Positions 50,425 through 62,882 of a stretch of DNA of 64,000 nt are shown here, one piece after another. The DNA is from an uncultured Lactobacillus sp. Its GTDB lineage: Bacteria > Bacillota > Bacilli > Lactobacillales > Lactobacillaceae. The stretch lies in contig CANOGU010000001.1 in assembly GCA_947565635.1 (NCBI GenBank), positions 124,001-188,000 on the forward strand, in the 5' to 3' direction. A model generated the notes under the pieces. That model made no database searches. It was given only the letters and a program-made list of their open reading frames with translations, and had not been told where the DNA came from. Numbering within the stretch: the stretch's first letter is position 1; each line of letters opens with the position of its first letter. A program made the translations under genes and the position numbers.

Positions 50425-53163
50425 ATGTCCATCAAGAAGTTAGAAAATAGCAGCGATCATGCAATGGTAGCTGAAGAAGTTAAAATTTTGACCAACTTAC
50501 TTAACGAAAGTACACGTCAATTAAGTGGGGATGTGATTTTTAATAAAATTCAAGATTTAATTAAGATCTCTGCCCAAAAAGACTACGATGCTCTTGAAAA
50601 GCAAATTGCTAGCCTTACTAATCAAGAAATGATTGTCGTTGCACGTTATTTTGCAACTTTACCTTTATTAGTTAATATTTCTGAAGATGTAGAGTTAGCT
50701 AGTGAAGTTAACTTACTCAATAATACGGATCAAGACTATCTTGGTAAACTTGAAGATACGATTGACTTAGTTTCTCAAAAAGAAAATGCCAGTGAAATTC
50801 TTAAGCATGTTAATGTAGTTCCAGTTTTAACTGCTCACCCTACTCAAGTTCAAAGAAAAACTGTCCTTGAATTAACCGATCAAATCCATGGTCTATTACG
50901 TAGTTACCGTGAAGTTAAAAACGGAACTATTAACCAAGCTGAATGGACTGAAAAACTCCGCGCTTACATTGAGATTTTAATGCAAACCGATATTATTCGT
51001 AGCCACAAACTACAGGTTTCTAATGAAATTACAAACGTTTTAGCATACTATCCTAAGGCTTTGATTCCGGCTATTACTAAATTTACAGCTCGCTATCAAG
51101 AATTAGCTAAAAAACATAATTTAAATCTATCTGGTGCCACCCCAATTACCATGGGAATGTGGATCGGAGGCGATCGTGATGGAAATCCATACGTTACTGC
51201 CGAAACATTAAAGCTGAGTGCCACTTTGCAAAGCCAAGTAATTTTTGAATACTATATTAAACAGCTAAACAAGCTCTACCGCACGATCTCAATGTCTACT
51301 TCTTATATGAAGCCTTCATCCGCTGTTGAAAAATTATCAGAGCTCTCAAATGATGATTCCCCATTCAGAACAAATGAACCATATCGTCGGGCTTTCTACT
51401 ATATTGAGAGCCGTTTACTTCATACTGAATATACTCTTTTAGGAACAGCTGATAAAAATAGTTTTGTTAAAAAACGCGATCTGGAAAACTTAGACAAAAT
51501 TCCTGTTTACAAGAATCCACAAGATTTTAAAGCTGATTTAATTACAATTAAAGAATCGCTCGAAGAAGATCATGACCAAGCTGTAGTTAGAATTTTCTTT
51601 ACTGAGCTATTAGAAGCAATTGATATCTTTGGTTTCCATTTGGCAACAATTGATATGCGTCAAGATTCTAGTGTAAACGAAGCTTGTGTTGCTGAATTAC
51701 TCAAGAGTGCCGGAATTTGTGATGATTATAGTGACTTACCAGAAAAAGATAAGGTTAAAGTTTTACTTAATGAGTTAAACAATGATCCACGTAATCTTCA
51801 CGCTAACAACAAGCCAAAATCTGAATTGCTCCAAAAGGAATTAAATATCTACAAGACTGCTCGTCAACTCAAGGATTGTATTGGTGAAGATGTAATTAAA
51901 CAACACATTATTTCTCATACTGAAAGTGTCTCTGATCTTCTTGAACAAGCAATCATGCTTAAAGAATACGATCTTTTAAATAATCAAGGAGCTCGCATTC
52001 AAGTTGTACCATTATTTGAAACAGTCGAAGACTTAGAAAACTCTCGTGAAATTATGAAAGAATTTCTAAATCTTGACATTGTTAAAAGATGGCTTGCTTC
52101 TCAAAATAATTACCAAGAAATTATGCTGGGCTACTCTGACTCAAATAAAGATGGTGGCTACTTAGCTTCTTGCTGGAATCTTTATAAGGCTCAGAAAGAC
52201 TTAACTGCAATGGGCAAGAAATTGGGTGTTAACATTACTTTCATGCACGGCCGTGGGGGAACTGTGGGTCGTGGTGGTGGTCCTTCTTATGAAGCTATTA
52301 CTGCTCAACCTTTTGGCTCAATTAATGACCGGATTCGAATGACTGAACAAGGTGAAATCATTCAAAACAAGTATGGTAATCAAGATACTGCTTACTACAA
52401 TTTGGAAATGCTGGCCTCAGCTACTATCGACCGTATTGTTTCTAAACAAATTGTAAGTGAAGATGATATTGGCGGATTCCGTTCCTCAATGGATGAAATT
52501 GTTTTAGACAGTAATAAAGTTTACCGTAAGCTTGTTTTTGAAACACCAGCTTTTCTTGACTACTTCTTGCAAGCTACACCAATTAAGCAAATTTCCAACT
52601 TAAATATTGGTTCTCGTCCAGCAGCAAGAAAGAAGATTACTGATTTTTCAGGCTTAAGAGCTATTCCTTGGGTATTTTCATGGTCACAAAGTCGAATTAT
52701 GTTCCCTGGTTGGTATGGTGTTGGTTCTGCCTTCAAGCACTTCATTGATGCCAATCCTAATAACCTCCACACCTTACAAAAAATGTATCAAGGATGGCCT
52801 TTCTTCCACTCCCTACTTTCAAATGTTGACATGGTTCTTTCCAAATCCAACATGGATATTGCTAAACAATATGCAGACCTCTGTGAAGATGAAGATACTA
52901 AAAAAGTCTTTGATACTATCTATCAAGAATGGAAACTTACTAAAGAAGTAATCCTTCAAATTGAAGGTAACAAAGAATTACTTGCAGATAACCCAAGTTT
53001 AAAGATGAGCTTAAATTACCGGATGCCATACTTCAATATTCTTAACTACATTCAAATTGAAATGATTAAACGAGACCGCGTCGATGAGATTGCCGGCGTT
53101 TATGAAAGTATTTTACCGATTACCATTAATGGGGTAACCTCTGGCTTACGTAATTCGGGATAG
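50425..53163 (+). CDS. ppc: Phosphoenolpyruvate carboxylase
   Basis: Cytosolic enzyme of 912 residues that makes oxaloacetate from PEP and bicarbonate, supplying aspartate for pyrimidine and amino-acid synthesis. All hallmark motifs are visible: [11 protein letters not shown] with the catalytic His near 138, [15 protein letters not shown] near 248-262, [16 protein letters not shown] near 567, and [15 protein letters not shown] near 606-620, the mobile loop needed for catalysis. The C-terminus [16 protein letters not shown] ends in the usual RN-G form. AAAAAGGAGGAAAC precedes the start. Its product feeds aspartate transcarbamoylase, encoded 7 kb further on, so the two functions complement each other. 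Confidence 0.96.
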   Translation: MSIKKLENSSDHAMVAEEVKILTNLLNESTRQLSGDVIFNKIQDLIKISAQKDYDALEKQIASLTNQEMIVVARYFATLPLLVNISEDVELASEVNLLNNTDQDYLGKLEDTIDLVSQKENASEILKHVNVVPVLTAHPTQVQRKTVLELTDQIHGLLRSYREVKNGTINQAEWTEKLRAYIEILMQTDIIRSHKLQVSNEITNVLAYYPKALIPAITKFTARYQELAKKHNLNLSGATPITMGMWIGGDRDGNPYVTAETLKLSATLQSQVIFEYYIKQLNKLYRTISMSTSYMKPSSAVEKLSELSNDDSPFRTNEPYRRAFYYIESRLLHTEYTLLGTADKNSFVKKRDLENLDKIPVYKNPQDFKADLITIKESLEEDHDQAVVRIFFTELLEAIDIFGFHLATIDMRQDSSVNEACVAELLKSAGICDDYSDLPEKDKVKVLLNELNNDPRNLHANNKPKSELLQKELNIYKTARQLKDCIGEDVIKQHIISHTESVSDLLEQAIMLKEYDLLNNQGARIQVVPLFETVEDLENSREIMKEFLNLDIVKRWLASQNNYQEIMLGYSDSNKDGGYLASCWNLYKAQKDLTAMGKKLGVNITFMHGRGGTVGRGGGPSYEAITAQPFGSINDRIRMTEQGEIIQNKYGNQDTAYYNLEMLASATIDRIVSKQIVSEDDIGGFRSSMDEIVLDSNKVYRKLVFETPAFLDYFLQATPIKQISNLNIGSRPAARKKITDFSGLRAIPWVFSWSQSRIMFPGWYGVGSAFKHFIDANPNNLHTLQKMYQGWPFFHSLLSNVDMVLSKSNMDIAKQYADLCEDEDTKKVFDTIYQEWKLTKEVILQIEGNKELLADNPSLKMSLNYRMPYFNILNYIQIEMIKRDRVDEIAGVYESILPITINGVTSGLRNSG

Positions 53164-53185
53164 TTTTAATTTTTAAGGACAAAAT

Positions 53186-53734
53186 ATGAAAAAAGCACTA
53201 TTAATTATTGACTACACTAATGACTTCATTGCAGACAATGGTTCTCTTACCTGTGGAAAGCCAGCTCAAGCTTTAGAAGATTATTTAATCGAATTAGCAA
53301 ATAAATTTTATGATAATGGAGATTATGTAATTTTTCCAACTGATGGACATACCGGTGATACATTTAGTCCAGAATATAAGCTCTTTCCACCACATAATAT
53401 TGTTGGTACACCAGGACAAGAGTTACACGGTAAGTTAAAAGATTGGTATGAAGCGCATAAGTCTAGTGACCGAGTATATAAATTTAACAAAAATCGCTAT
53501 TCTTCTTTCCAAAATACTAATCTTGATAACTACTTACGCGAACGTAAAATTAACGACCTATGGTTAACGGGAGTATGTACAGACATTTGTGTTCTTCATA
53601 CGGCTATGACTGCCTATAATTTAAACTATGATTTAACTATTCCAAGTAAAGGTGTTACTACCTTTACTGAACATGGTCAAGAATGGGCCTTGGATCATTT
53701 TAAAAATGCCTTAGGCGCAAAAGTAATAGAATAA
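53186..53734 (+). CDS. Nicotinamidase/isochorismatase-like cysteine hydrolase
   Basis: Alpha/beta hydrolase of 182 residues of the isochorismatase superfamily. The catalytic triad is visible as Asp in LLIIDYTNDF (about residue 9), Lys in VYKFNKNRYSSFQNT and Cys in GVCTDICVLHTAMTAYNLNY. PTDGHTGDTF carries likely metal-binding residues, which favours nicotinamidase (nicotinamide to nicotinate, NAD salvage). It may share the ppc transcript (22 bases apart). Substrate assignment is probable, not certain. Confidence 0.83.
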   Translation: MKKALLIIDYTNDFIADNGSLTCGKPAQALEDYLIELANKFYDNGDYVIFPTDGHTGDTFSPEYKLFPPHNIVGTPGQELHGKLKDWYEAHKSSDRVYKFNKNRYSSFQNTNLDNYLRERKINDLWLTGVCTDICVLHTAMTAYNLNYDLTIPSKGVTTFTEHGQEWALDHFKNALGAKVIE

Positions 53735-53741
53735 TAGAGCA

Positions 53742-53785
53742 AAAAAAACTGTATCATCTGATTTTTCAGAATGATACAGTTTTTT

Positions 53786-53788
<3 letters not shown>
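53742..53788. terminator. Bidirectional terminator
   Basis: AAAACTGTATCAT and ATGATACAGTTTT form the stem between the hydrolase (plus) and the second pyrR (minus), with A- and T-runs on the two sides. Confidence 0.88.
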
Positions 53789-54334
<546 letters not shown>

Positions 54335-54352
54335 TCAAACCGGGATTATTTA

Positions 54353-57300
54353 CTATTTTAAAGCGTCGGTCGCAAATGATCTATTTTCAAGAGATGTTAA
54401 GAGTGCGTCAGCTGTGTCCAGTGCTGTCAATAATGGGACATTCTGTTGTATAGCCATTTGTCTAATAATGAAGCCGTCAGAATTCTTTTCAATATCATGC
54501 CCCATGGTATTAATCACTAAATCAATTCTTCCCTCTCTTAATTCATTTAAGATGTTGTCATCTGCGTTTTTGTTTTCATGAACTTTAGTTACAAGATCAA
54601 CATGTAACCCATCATTCTTTAAGAAGTCTGCTGTACCCTTAGTAGCAAAAATCCGATAACCAATTCTTGCAAATCTCTTTGCAATTGGAAGAATCTTTTC
54701 TTTATCCTTGTCTTCAATTGTTAACAAAACATTTCCATTTTCAGGTAACTGCATTTTAGCTCCGGCAAAAGCCTTATAAAGAGCTTTCGCAAAAGTATGG
54801 TCGCTTCCCATTACTTCACCTGTTGATTTCATTTCTGGCCCAAGATATGAGTCTACATCAGCTAACTTGCTAAAACTAAAAACGGGAGCCTTAACACTAA
54901 TCATTTCTGGTTCAGGTGCTAGACCATCACTGTAGCCCTGCTGCGCTAGGCTTTCGCCCATAATTACCCGGGTGGCAACTTGTGCCATTTCAATTCCAGT
55001 TATCTTACTTAAAAATGGAACTGTTCTACTTGCACGAGGATTTACTTCAATTACATAAACTTCACCATTTCTCACAATAAATTGAATGTTCATAATTCCC
55101 ACACAATTCAAAGTAAGAGCAAGCTTACGCGTAACATCCATAATCTTATCTTTAACTTCATCCGTAAAGTTCTGTGGTGGGTAAACCGCCATTGAATCTC
55201 CAGAGTGAACACCAGCATGTTCAATGTGTTCCATAATTCCGGGTAGTAAAACATCCTGCCCATCACAAATTGCATCGACATCACACTCACGACCGTCTAA
55301 ATAGTCATCTACTAAAATTGGATGATCAGCTGCAATGTCTACGTGATCATGCAAGTATTCTTCAAGCTCACTCTTGTTGTAAACAATTTCCATTGCCTTT
55401 CCACCCAGCACATAACTTGGACGAACTAAAACCGGATACCCTAACTCTTCAGCTGCTTTAATGACGCCTTCATGTGTTGTTGCAGTTAAGCCCTTTGGTT
55501 GATTTAATTTAAGTTTCTTAATTATCTGATCGAATAGTTCACGATCTTCTGCACGGTTAAGATCTTTAACACTGGTTCCCAAGATTTTAATCCCGTGATC
55601 TTTCAACCCAGCAGCCAAATTAATTGAAGTCTGTCCTCCAAACTGGACAATTACACCTTCGGTCTTTTCCAAATCACAAACATTCAATACATCTTCTAAG
55701 GTTAATGGTTCAAAATATAATTTATCAGAAATTGAAAAGTCCGTTGAAACAGTTTCTGGATTCGAATTAATAACGATTGCTTCATAGCCCATCTTTTGAA
55801 GTGCTTTTACACAGTGAACAGTTGCATAATCAAACTCGACACCCTGTCCAATTCTAATTGGACCAGAACCAATAACAATTACTGATTTTTTACCAGACTT
55901 ATGTGATTCATTTTCACCATCATAAGTTGAGTAAAAGTATGGCGTCTTTGATTCAAATTCTGCTGCGCAAGTATCAACCATCTTGTAGACTGGAATGATC
56001 CCATTCTTTTTACGCAAGTCTCTAACCTGATCAATACTTTCATTCCATAAAGTAGCAATGGTTGCATCACTAAAACCATATTTCTTAGCTAAACGTAAAG
56101 TTTCAAGATTATCTTTATTTTCTTGGATATTTTTCTCCATCTCCACCATGTGACTAACAATATCTAAGAAATAAAAGTTGATCTTGGTTAATTCATGAAC
56201 ATCTTCAAGACTATAACCTCTGCGAAAGGCTTCTGCCAAATAAAAGAGCCGATCATCTTGTGCTTTAACTAGCTTTTGTTCTATCTCTTCATCACTTGCA
56301 TGATGAGCTGTTTCAGAATAGAGATCTTTTTCGTCAATTTCAAGAGACCTTACCGCTTTTTGCATTGCCTCTTCAGCTGTTCGGCCAATTGCCATTACTT
56401 CACCCGTAGCCTTCATTTGGGTACTTAAAGTGCGATCGGCCTTAGAAAACTTATCAAATGGCCAGCGAGGAATTTTGCAGACGACATAATCTAATGCTGG
56501 TTCAAATTCTGCATAAGTTGTTCCAGTTACTGGATTTTTAATTTCATCTAATGTCATACCAATTGCAATTTTTGCAGCCATTTTTGCAATAGGATAACCG
56601 GTTGCTTTTGAAGCCAATGCACTTGATCTTGAAACTCGAGGATTCACTTCAATGACATCATAGTCAAAGCTATTAGGATCTAAGGCTAGCTGAACATTAC
56701 AACCTCCCTCAATTTTAAGAGCCCTAATTAAACGTAAAGAGCAATCACGAAGCATTTGGTATTCTTTATCACTCAAGGTCTGACTAGGTGAAAAAACAAT
56801 CGAATCCCCAGTGTGAATTCCAACCGGATCAAAATTCTCCATGCAACACACAATCATTGCATTATCATCATGATCACGCATTACTTCAAATTCAATTTCT
56901 TTATAGCCCGCAATTGATTTCTCAATTAAACATTCAGTAACAGGTGACAGTTCTAATCCGTTCTTGGCAATTTTTGCTAACTCTTCATGATTATTACAAA
57001 TACCACCACCAGTTCCGCCCATAGTAAAGGCTGGACGAACGATAATTGGATAGCCAATTCTATCGCCAAACTCTAAAGCTTCTTCAACAGTATTAACAGT
57101 TGTTGATGGTGGAACGGGCTCACCCAATTCTTTACATAACTCTTTAAATTTCTCTCTATCTTCTGCTTGTTCAATCGAAGAAAGTCTTGTTCCTAATAAT
57201 TCAATATTTAACTCATCCAAAATTCCTGTTTTAGCTAATGAAAGAGCCATATTTAATCCAACTTGCCCACCAAGCGTTGGTAAAATTGCATCAGGATACT

Positions 57301-57541
57301 CTTGTCTAATGATTCTTGAGATTGATTCCACAGTTAGGGGTTCAATATAAACCTTGTCTGCAATAGTAGTGTCAGTCATGATCGTAGCAGGGTTTGAATT
57401 AACTAATACTACTTCATAGCCTTCTTCGCGAAGAGCTAAGCAAGCCTGAGTTCCTGAATAATCAAATTCTGCAGCTTGACCAATAATAATTGGACCAGAA
57501 CCAATTACCATAATCTTATGAATATCTGTTCTCTTAGGCAT
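54353..57541 (-). CDS. carB: Carbamoyl-phosphate synthase large subunit
   Basis: Subunit of 1062 residues that makes carbamoyl phosphate from bicarbonate, ammonia (from CarA) and two ATP. Two ATP-grasp halves are evident. The first starts [20 protein letters not shown] with [10 protein letters not shown]; the second starts [20 protein letters not shown] with [15 protein letters not shown]. The C-terminal MGS-like allosteric domain (about 930-1062, [20 protein letters not shown]) ends with [12 protein letters not shown] 57541 overlaps the carA end by 8 bases; the in-frame start at 57568 is less likely. Part of the pyr operon, so it serves pyrimidine synthesis. Confidence 0.97.
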   Translation of the reverse strand: MPKRTDIHKIMVIGSGPIIIGQAAEFDYSGTQACLALREEGYEVVLVNSNPATIMTDTTIADKVYIEPLTVESISRIIRQEYPDAILPTLGGQVGLNMALSLAKTGILDELNIELLGTRLSSIEQAEDREKFKELCKELGEPVPPSTTVNTVEEALEFGDRIGYPIIVRPAFTMGGTGGGICNNHEELAKIAKNGLELSPVTECLIEKSIAGYKEIEFEVMRDHDDNAMIVCCMENFDPVGIHTGDSIVFSPSQTLSDKEYQMLRDCSLRLIRALKIEGGCNVQLALDPNSFDYDVIEVNPRVSRSSALASKATGYPIAKMAAKIAIGMTLDEIKNPVTGTTYAEFEPALDYVVCKIPRWPFDKFSKADRTLSTQMKATGEVMAIGRTAEEAMQKAVRSLEIDEKDLYSETAHHASDEEIEQKLVKAQDDRLFYLAEAFRRGYSLEDVHELTKINFYFLDIVSHMVEMEKNIQENKDNLETLRLAKKYGFSDATIATLWNESIDQVRDLRKKNGIIPVYKMVDTCAAEFESKTPYFYSTYDGENESHKSGKKSVIVIGSGPIRIGQGVEFDYATVHCVKALQKMGYEAIVINSNPETVSTDFSISDKLYFEPLTLEDVLNVCDLEKTEGVIVQFGGQTSINLAAGLKDHGIKILGTSVKDLNRAEDRELFDQIIKKLKLNQPKGLTATTHEGVIKAAEELGYPVLVRPSYVLGGKAMEIVYNKSELEEYLHDHVDIAADHPILVDDYLDGRECDVDAICDGQDVLLPGIMEHIEHAGVHSGDSMAVYPPQNFTDEVKDKIMDVTRKLALTLNCVGIMNIQFIVRNGEVYVIEVNPRASRTVPFLSKITGIEMAQVATRVIMGESLAQQGYSDGLAPEPEMISVKAPVFSFSKLADVDSYLGPEMKSTGEVMGSDHTFAKALYKAFAGAKMQLPENGNVLLTIEDKDKEKILPIAKRFARIGYRIFATKGTADFLKNDGLHVDLVTKVHENKNADDNILNELREGRIDLVINTMGHDIEKNSDGFIIRQMAIQQNVPLLTALDTADALLTSLENRSFATDALK

Positions 57542-58622
57542 GACGCTCTTCTTCCTTTCTTTGGTCAATCATTGACATAAAATCATCAAACAATGAGTCT
57601 TCATCATGAGGGCCTGGGGTTGCATCAGGGTGAAATTGGACTGAAAAGGCAGGATATTTTTTATGACGTAATCCTTCAACTGTGCCATCATTTACTTCAA
57701 CGTGAGTAATCATCAAATTTTCTTTATCAATAGATTTAGGATCTACCGCATAACCGTGATTTTGCGAAGTAAAACCAATATTACCAGTGGCAATTTCTCT
57801 TACCGGATGATTAAAGCCGCGGTGTCCAAACTTCATTTTGTAGGTACTAGCCCCATTTGCGAGAGCAAAGACTTGATGACCCATACAAATTCCAAATAGT
57901 GGAACATGTTTTTCAACTTCTTGTACCATTTTTGCAGCCGTAAGCATTTCTTCTGGATTTCCAGGCCCATTTGATAAAAGCACTCCGTCTGGATTAAGAT
58001 TTAAAATTTCTTCGGCTGTTGCAGTGTAAGGTAAGACAATACAGTTACAGTCTCTCTCCGCTAATTCTCGTAAAATACTATGCTTAATACCAAAGTCAAC
58101 AACAACTATATTTCTTTTCGAGCCAGGTACTGGATAAGAGTTCTTCGTTGAAACACGGCTGATTACACCTTGGGTAATGTTTCTTTGCTTTAATTCTTGA
58201 GCAATACTTGCTGCATTTTCTTTTGAATCAGTAATTTTTCCTTTTAGGGTACCGTGAATTCTTAATTTCTTAACCAATTCACGAGTATCGATTCCCTGCA
58301 GGCCAGGGATGCTCAATTGTTTTAAAAATTTTGGCAAGGTTGTTTGCATACGCCAATTGTCTGGGCGTCGCGCTACTTGGTGGCAAATTACACCCTTAAT
58401 TTGTGGCTCAAGTGATTCATAATCTGCCAAAGTAATTCCATAGTTTCCAATTAAAGGATTAGTAAAAACTAAAATCTGATCGGCATAACTTTGGTCAGTA
58501 ATTGCTTCTTGATAGCCCGTCATCCCTGTTGTAAAAACAACCTCACCGCTACTTTCACAATCAGCTCCAAAGCCTTCGCCTTCATAAATGCTACCATCTT
58601 CTAAAATTAAATAGCGTTTCAT
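57534..58622 (-). CDS. carA: Carbamoyl-phosphate synthase small (glutaminase) subunit
   Basis: Glutamine amidotransferase of 362 residues that supplies ammonia to CarB. The N-terminal CPSase domain starts [20 protein letters not shown]. The class I glutaminase domain has [13 protein letters not shown], then the nucleophile Cys in [20 protein letters not shown], and the His-x-Glu end in [20 protein letters not shown]. Its start overlaps the pyrC stop by 4 bases (ATGA), showing tight coupling in the pyr operon. Confidence 0.97.
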   Translation of the reverse strand: MKRYLILEDGSIYEGEGFGADCESSGEVVFTTGMTGYQEAITDQSYADQILVFTNPLIGNYGITLADYESLEPQIKGVICHQVARRPDNWRMQTTLPKFLKQLSIPGLQGIDTRELVKKLRIHGTLKGKITDSKENAASIAQELKQRNITQGVISRVSTKNSYPVPGSKRNIVVVDFGIKHSILRELAERDCNCIVLPYTATAEEILNLNPDGVLLSNGPGNPEEMLTAAKMVQEVEKHVPLFGICMGHQVFALANGASTYKMKFGHRGFNHPVREIATGNIGFTSQNHGYAVDPKSIDKENLMITHVEVNDGTVEGLRHKKYPAFSVQFHPDATPGPHDEDSLFDDFMSMIDQRKEEERHA

Positions 58623-59896
58623 TTTGTTCCCCTTTGATATACAACTTTACCATCAACAAATGTCATCACTGTCTCGCCATATACTTTCTGACCAGTAAAT
58701 GGTGTATTTACTCCTTTAGACTTAAAATCTTCTTCTTTAATTTCTTTTTGATGCTCAATATCAAAAATCGCAATATCTGCATTCTCACCAGGTGCAAGAA
58801 GACCTGCGCTTTTTATCCCAAATACTGTAGCCGGCTTATCAGTAAGAAGAGATAGTAATTGTTCAAGCGTGAAAACTTTCTCTTCCTTTACAAATTTAGT
58901 ATAAAGAGTACTAAATGCTGTCTCACTTCCTGTAATTCCAAAAGCGGCTTCTCGCATACTACCTTGTTTTTCCGCTTTAGCATGGGGAGCATGATCAGTA
59001 GCAATTAAATCAATTGTTCCATCTAGCATCCCAACTAAAAGAGCTGCTTGATCTTCTTTACTTCTTAGTGGTGGATTCATTTTAAAGTAAGGATCGTCTT
59101 CTGGAATATCGCTATCCGTCAATAAAATATGGTGTGGTGCAACCTCACACGTTACCTTAATTCCTCGTGCTTTTGCTAAACGAACTAATTCTACACCGGT
59201 TTTTGTAGAAACATGACAAATATGGTAATGGACTCCTGTTTTTTGTGCTAAAAGGAGATCACGAGCAATTTGCGTAGTCTCAGCAAGTTCTGTAACTGGT
59301 GGTAAGTCTAATTTTTCAGCTGCTATTCCTTCATTAACAATTCCTTTATTAAAAAGTGAATCATCTTGGGCATGGGCTGCAATAATTAAGTTGTTTTCTT
59401 TAGCCTTTTGCATAGCTAGATACATTGTCTGCGCACTTTGAACTCCATGTCCGTCATTACTTAATGCAAATGCGCCTGCTTTCTTAAGTTCCGCATAGTC
59501 AGGAATAATATCAGTTGTTTCATCCTTAGTGACAGGACCATACTGGAGAATATGAACTAACCCCTTTTTTTGATTTTCTCTAACCATTTTCTCCATTAAT
59601 TCAGCTGTATTAGGAACCGGAGTGACATTAGGCATGGCACCAACGGTTGTAAAACCCCCACGTGCTGCCGCTTGACTACCAGTTTTGATATCCTCCTTAT
59701 AGGTTTGGCCAGGATCACGATAATGCACATGAACATCCACTAAGCCTGGGCTAACTATCATCCCGCTAGCATCAATTGTTTCTTCCCCTTCTAGGTCAGT
59801 TCCAATAGCCTTAATTTTTTGACCATCGATTAAAACATCAGCTTTGATTAGGTGGCCGTTTTGATACACAGTTCCATTTTTAATTACAGTAGTCAT
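58619..59896 (-). CDS. pyrC: Dihydroorotase
   Basis: Zinc amidohydrolase of 425 residues that cyclises carbamoyl-aspartate to dihydroorotate. Metal-binding [20 protein letters not shown] near 54-73 is the type I dihydroorotase signature. HDTD-type ligands follow: [26 protein letters not shown], and the catalytic Asp in [15 protein letters not shown]. The start shares a base with the pyrB stop. Third structural gene of the operon. Confidence 0.96.
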   Translation of the reverse strand: MTTVIKNGTVYQNGHLIKADVLIDGQKIKAIGTDLEGEETIDASGMIVSPGLVDVHVHYRDPGQTYKEDIKTGSQAAARGGFTTVGAMPNVTPVPNTAELMEKMVRENQKKGLVHILQYGPVTKDETTDIIPDYAELKKAGAFALSNDGHGVQSAQTMYLAMQKAKENNLIIAAHAQDDSLFNKGIVNEGIAAEKLDLPPVTELAETTQIARDLLLAQKTGVHYHICHVSTKTGVELVRLAKARGIKVTCEVAPHHILLTDSDIPEDDPYFKMNPPLRSKEDQAALLVGMLDGTIDLIATDHAPHAKAEKQGSMREAAFGITGSETAFSTLYTKFVKEEKVFTLEQLLSLLTDKPATVFGIKSAGLLAPGENADIAIFDIEHQKEIKEEDFKSKGVNTPFTGQKVYGETVMTFVDGKVVYQRGTK

Positions 59897-60852
59897 TACT
59901 TGAGTCCTCCTAATTTTCTTCCTCGTAAGACTGCTTCAATCATTGCCATTCTCATAAACACACCATTTTGCATTTGACGAGTAAACATACACTTGTCGCT
60001 TTCCACCAAATCTGCACTTAATTCAACATCGTGGTTAATTGGGCCTGGGTGCATAATAATTGCATTCGGCTTTAATGCTTTATAGCGCCCCTTATTAATT
60101 CCGTATTTTTCATGATATGCTTTTGCATCAAAATTCTTTTCATTAGGATCATCACTGTGTCTTTCGTGTTGAACTCTTAAGAGCATCATCACATCCATCT
60201 CGGGAATTAGCTTATCTAGTTCTTCATATTTTCCATACTTATCAAATTCCTTCGAGTACCAATATTCAGGTCCTGAAAAGTAAACTTCAGCTCCTAACCG
60301 GTGGAGTAATTCCATATTACTTTTAGCAACTCGTGAATTAGTAATATCGCCAACAATAGCTACTTTTAGACCTTTAAATTGCTTAAAATGTTCATGAATT
60401 GTCATCATGTCTAACAAACATTGACTTGGATGTTGTCCACTGCCATCTCCGGCATTAATTATTCCAATATCTAAATGTTGATGATTTTGAGGGCGGATTA
60501 AATTTTGATAGTATTCATTTTGTGAGTGACGAATTACTTCAATATTCACTCCCACAGCTTCCATAATCAGGGATGTATCATATAATGTTTCTCCCTTATT
60601 AACTGAAGAATGAGCAGGATCAAATGGGATTACGGTTAAACCTAATTTTCTTTCAGCCATTTCAAAACTAGTATGCGTTCTACTTGAATCTTCAAAAAAC
60701 ATATTAGTAATACAGATGGGCTCTGTTAGATTAGGCGTCGCTCCGCCATTTTTAAAATATTCTGCTCGATTAATTAAAGCTTCAACTTCTTCAACACTCA
60801 GATTTTCTACACTAACAAAATGTGGTAAACTAACAAGATTTAAATTTTCCAT
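59896..60852 (-). CDS. pyrB: Aspartate carbamoyltransferase catalytic subunit
   Basis: Enzyme of 318 residues that joins carbamoyl phosphate to aspartate, the committed step of UMP synthesis. The carbamoyl-phosphate loop [20 protein letters not shown] lies near 53-72. Also visible are [44 protein letters not shown] and the aspartate loop [12 protein letters not shown]. No regulatory pyrI is present, as usual in Firmicutes. It follows a PyrR attenuator. Confidence 0.96.
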   Translation of the reverse strand: MENLNLVSLPHFVSVENLSVEEVEALINRAEYFKNGGATPNLTEPICITNMFFEDSSRTHTSFEMAERKLGLTVIPFDPAHSSVNKGETLYDTSLIMEAVGVNIEVIRHSQNEYYQNLIRPQNHQHLDIGIINAGDGSGQHPSQCLLDMMTIHEHFKQFKGLKVAIVGDITNSRVAKSNMELLHRLGAEVYFSGPEYWYSKEFDKYGKYEELDKLIPEMDVMMLLRVQHERHSDDPNEKNFDAKAYHEKYGINKGRYKALKPNAIIMHPGPINHDVELSADLVESDKCMFTRQMQNGVFMRMAMIEAVLRGRKLGGLK

Positions 60853-60871
60853 TTTTTATTCTTTCTAAAGC

Positions 60872-60961
60872 AAAAAGGCCTGAAGCATTTAATTACTCCA
60901 GGCCTATTTTTCATATTCTTGTATACGAAAAATATAGCAACCCTTCTGGCCCTCTCTGGAG
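60872..60961 (-). promoter_or_regulatory. PyrR attenuator between pyrR and pyrB
   Basis: On the minus strand CTCCAGAGAGGGCCAGAAGG and GTTGC (plus 60937-60961) form the PyrR-binding anti-antiterminator. It is followed by a terminator in which AGGCCTGGAG pairs with CTTCAGGCCT before five T (plus 60872-60905). High UMP should lock the first structure and stop transcription before pyrB. Confidence 0.85.
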
Positions 60962-60999
60962 TCAATTAAATGGTTGACTATTAAATCAATATTTCTCAA

Positions 61000-61542
61000 C
61001 TATTTTGATAGAGATTTCAGTTCAACTGAATCCTTACCATCTTTTTCTACCATGTTAACAGCAACTTGTTCGTTAGCTGCAGTTGGGATGTTCTTACCAA
61101 CAAAGTCAGCTCTAATTGGTAATTCGCGGTGACCACGATCTACCAAAACTGCAACTTTAATTGAACTAGGGCGTCCATCATCCATCAAAGCATCCATTGC
61201 TGCTCTAATTGTTCGACCAGTATAAATTACATCGTCAATCAAAATTACTTTCTTATCGGTAATATCAACATCAATTTGGTTAGAGTTGACTATTGGATCT
61301 TGTTTTAATGAAGCATCATGACGATCATCACGATAAAGCGTAATATCTAACTCATCGATTGGCACATCGACATTTTCTAATTTTTGAATTCGGTCATGAA
61401 TTCTCTTAGCTAAGTAAACTCCTCTTGTCTTGATTCCAATTAAAACAAGATTATCAGTACCCTTATTTTGCTCAATAATTTCATAAGTAATTCGAGTTAA
61501 TGCACGCTTCATTGCGAGTGCATCCCAAATTTTCTTTGCCAT
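61000..61542 (-). CDS. pyrR1: PyrR bifunctional regulator/uracil phosphoribosyltransferase, first copy
   Basis: PyrR of 180 residues heading the pyr operon. The PRPP loop [13 protein letters not shown] (99-111) has both acidic residues (Asp103, Asp104), unlike the second copy at 53786. [20 protein letters not shown] near 140-160 and [13 protein letters not shown] are the RNA-binding and UMP-contact segments. ATG 61542 has AGGAGGAAAAAT upstream; the in-frame ATG 61566 sits at the foot of the terminator. It lies between two attenuators, so it controls its own transcript. Confidence 0.95.
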   Translation of the reverse strand: MAKKIWDALAMKRALTRITYEIIEQNKGTDNLVLIGIKTRGVYLAKRIHDRIQKLENVDVPIDELDITLYRDDRHDASLKQDPIVNSNQIDVDITDKKVILIDDVIYTGRTIRAAMDALMDDGRPSSIKVAVLVDRGHRELPIRADFVGKNIPTAANEQVAVNMVEKDGKDSVELKSLSK

Positions 61543-61565
61543 ATTTTTCCTCCTGATTTTGCCCA

Positions 61566-61650
61566 TAAAAAAGCTCCTAGTTCTTGAGACTAGGAGCTTA
61601 TAGTAAAGTCATACTTATTTAAGCCTGCCTTGCTAGCCTCACGGGACTAA
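61566..61650 (-). promoter_or_regulatory. PyrR attenuator upstream of pyrR1
   Basis: On the minus strand AGTCCCGTGAGGCTAGCAAG and GCAGG (plus 61624-61648) match the PyrR-binding hairpin. A terminator follows: AAGCTCCTAGTCTC pairs with its complement around AAGA and ends in six T (plus 61567-61600), just before the pyrR1 ribosome site. Confidence 0.88.
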
Positions 61651-61708
61651 TTTTAAAGGACATTTATTGTTTTAAAATTACTGTACTTCATGATTTTTGT
61701 CAAGTCAT

Positions 61709-62632
61709 TTAATTAAAATTGACTTTATTCACCAATTGATTAATATCTGTAATCCCTAACTTTTCTAATTCCTTTGGTAAGTCATCAGCAATATGCTTTG
61801 AAGCAAGACTATCCTTAAAATGAGCCGTTCCAACAGCAACTGCATTAGCACCAGCTAAGATAAATTCAATTACATCTTTAGCAGAACTGATTCCACCCAT
61901 CCCAATAATCGGTAAAGTTGTACTTTCTCGAACTTGGTGAACCATTCTAATAGCAATTGGTTTTACGGCTTCTCCCGAAAGACCACCAATATTGTGACCT
62001 AAAACAGGCTTTCTAGTTTCAACATCAATCTCCATTCCCAAAAGAGTATTGATTAAGGATAATCCATCTGCGCCACCATTTTCAGCTGCTTTCGCAATCT
62101 GCGTAATATCAGTGACATTAGGGGTTAATTTTACATAAATTGGAATTTTTACGACTGACTTAATTTTTTTAGTCAATTCTTCCACTACATCAGGATGAAC
62201 GCCAAAGCTCATTCCGCCCTGATTCACATTCGGACAAGAAACATTAATCTCTAAGGCATTTACTAGTCCAGAATCAGATAGCTTCTTAGCTACTTCAAGA
62301 TATCCTGCTTCATCTTCTCCACCAACGCTAGCCATAATTGGCAAGTCAGGATATTCATTACGCAACGGAGTTAATTTATCTTTGATCACCGCATCCACAC
62401 CGGGATTAGTTAATCCAACTGAATTCAAAACTCCAGTATTTAAAACAGCTATTTTGGGTTGCGGATTACCTGTTGTACTATGAGGAGTAGTCGTCTTTAT
62501 TACCATTGCTCCCAAATCATTTAAATCAAATTTCTTGGCTGCCGGTACATCCCCAAAACCAAAGGTACCACTTGCTGGCATAATTGGATTTTTTAAATCT
62601 AATCCTGGTAATTTTACGTGTGTATTAATCAT
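61709..62632 (-). CDS. pyrD: Dihydroorotate dehydrogenase, class 1B-like catalytic subunit
   Basis: FMN enzyme of 307 residues that oxidises dihydroorotate to orotate. The active-site Cys is in [20 protein letters not shown] near 129-148. The FMN site reads [45 protein letters not shown] and [20 protein letters not shown]. The INTL.GM and GGLSG.A.KP.A.RM pattern is closest to the NAD-linked class 1B (Bacillus subtilis PyrD), which normally needs PyrK; no pyrK is in the window. ATG 62632 has GGAGGAAAAT upstream. It is divergent from pyrF and separate from the pyrR-carB operon. Confidence 0.93.
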   Translation of the reverse strand: MINTHVKLPGLDLKNPIMPASGTFGFGDVPAAKKFDLNDLGAMVIKTTTPHSTTGNPQPKIAVLNTGVLNSVGLTNPGVDAVIKDKLTPLRNEYPDLPIMASVGGEDEAGYLEVAKKLSDSGLVNALEINVSCPNVNQGGMSFGVHPDVVEELTKKIKSVVKIPIYVKLTPNVTDITQIAKAAENGGADGLSLINTLLGMEIDVETRKPVLGHNIGGLSGEAVKPIAIRMVHQVRESTTLPIIGMGGISSAKDVIEFILAGANAVAVGTAHFKDSLASKHIADDLPKELEKLGITDINQLVNKVNFN

Positions 62633-62777
62633 ATTTTCCTCCAAAATGAATGCTCTCTGTCATTCAATTATTTTTCAAGAATTGATTGTACACGCTTTTT
62701 TATTTTTTTCAAAGTCAAAAATTTTATTTGTAATTCTTTCTCGAAGATGCTAAACTTCATTTTGATTAAACTTTAAA

Positions 62778-62873
62778 CGGTACAGAGAGACCGCAAGTTA
62801 GAATTATTGGCTTAAATTATCTGGGAAAGTCTATACCTAGTGTCTCTCTGCGCTCGGTGTAGACTTTTTTTAT
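62778..62873 (+). promoter_or_regulatory. PyrR attenuator upstream of pyrF-pyrE
   Basis: CGGTACAGAGAGACCGCAAG (62778-62797) is a PyrR-type binding hairpin. CAGAGAGAC in it can also pair with GTCTCTCTG (62842-62850) as an antiterminator. The terminator is AAAGTCTATACC (62826-62837) with GGTGTAGACTTTTTTT (62856-62871). The three structures exclude each other, giving UMP-dependent control of pyrF-pyrE. Confidence 0.85.
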
Positions 62874-62882
62874 GGAGGAAAA

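Noticed and set aside
55108-56079. Short frames overlapping carB on both strands
   Set aside because: carB is conserved over its full length; these frames are shadows.
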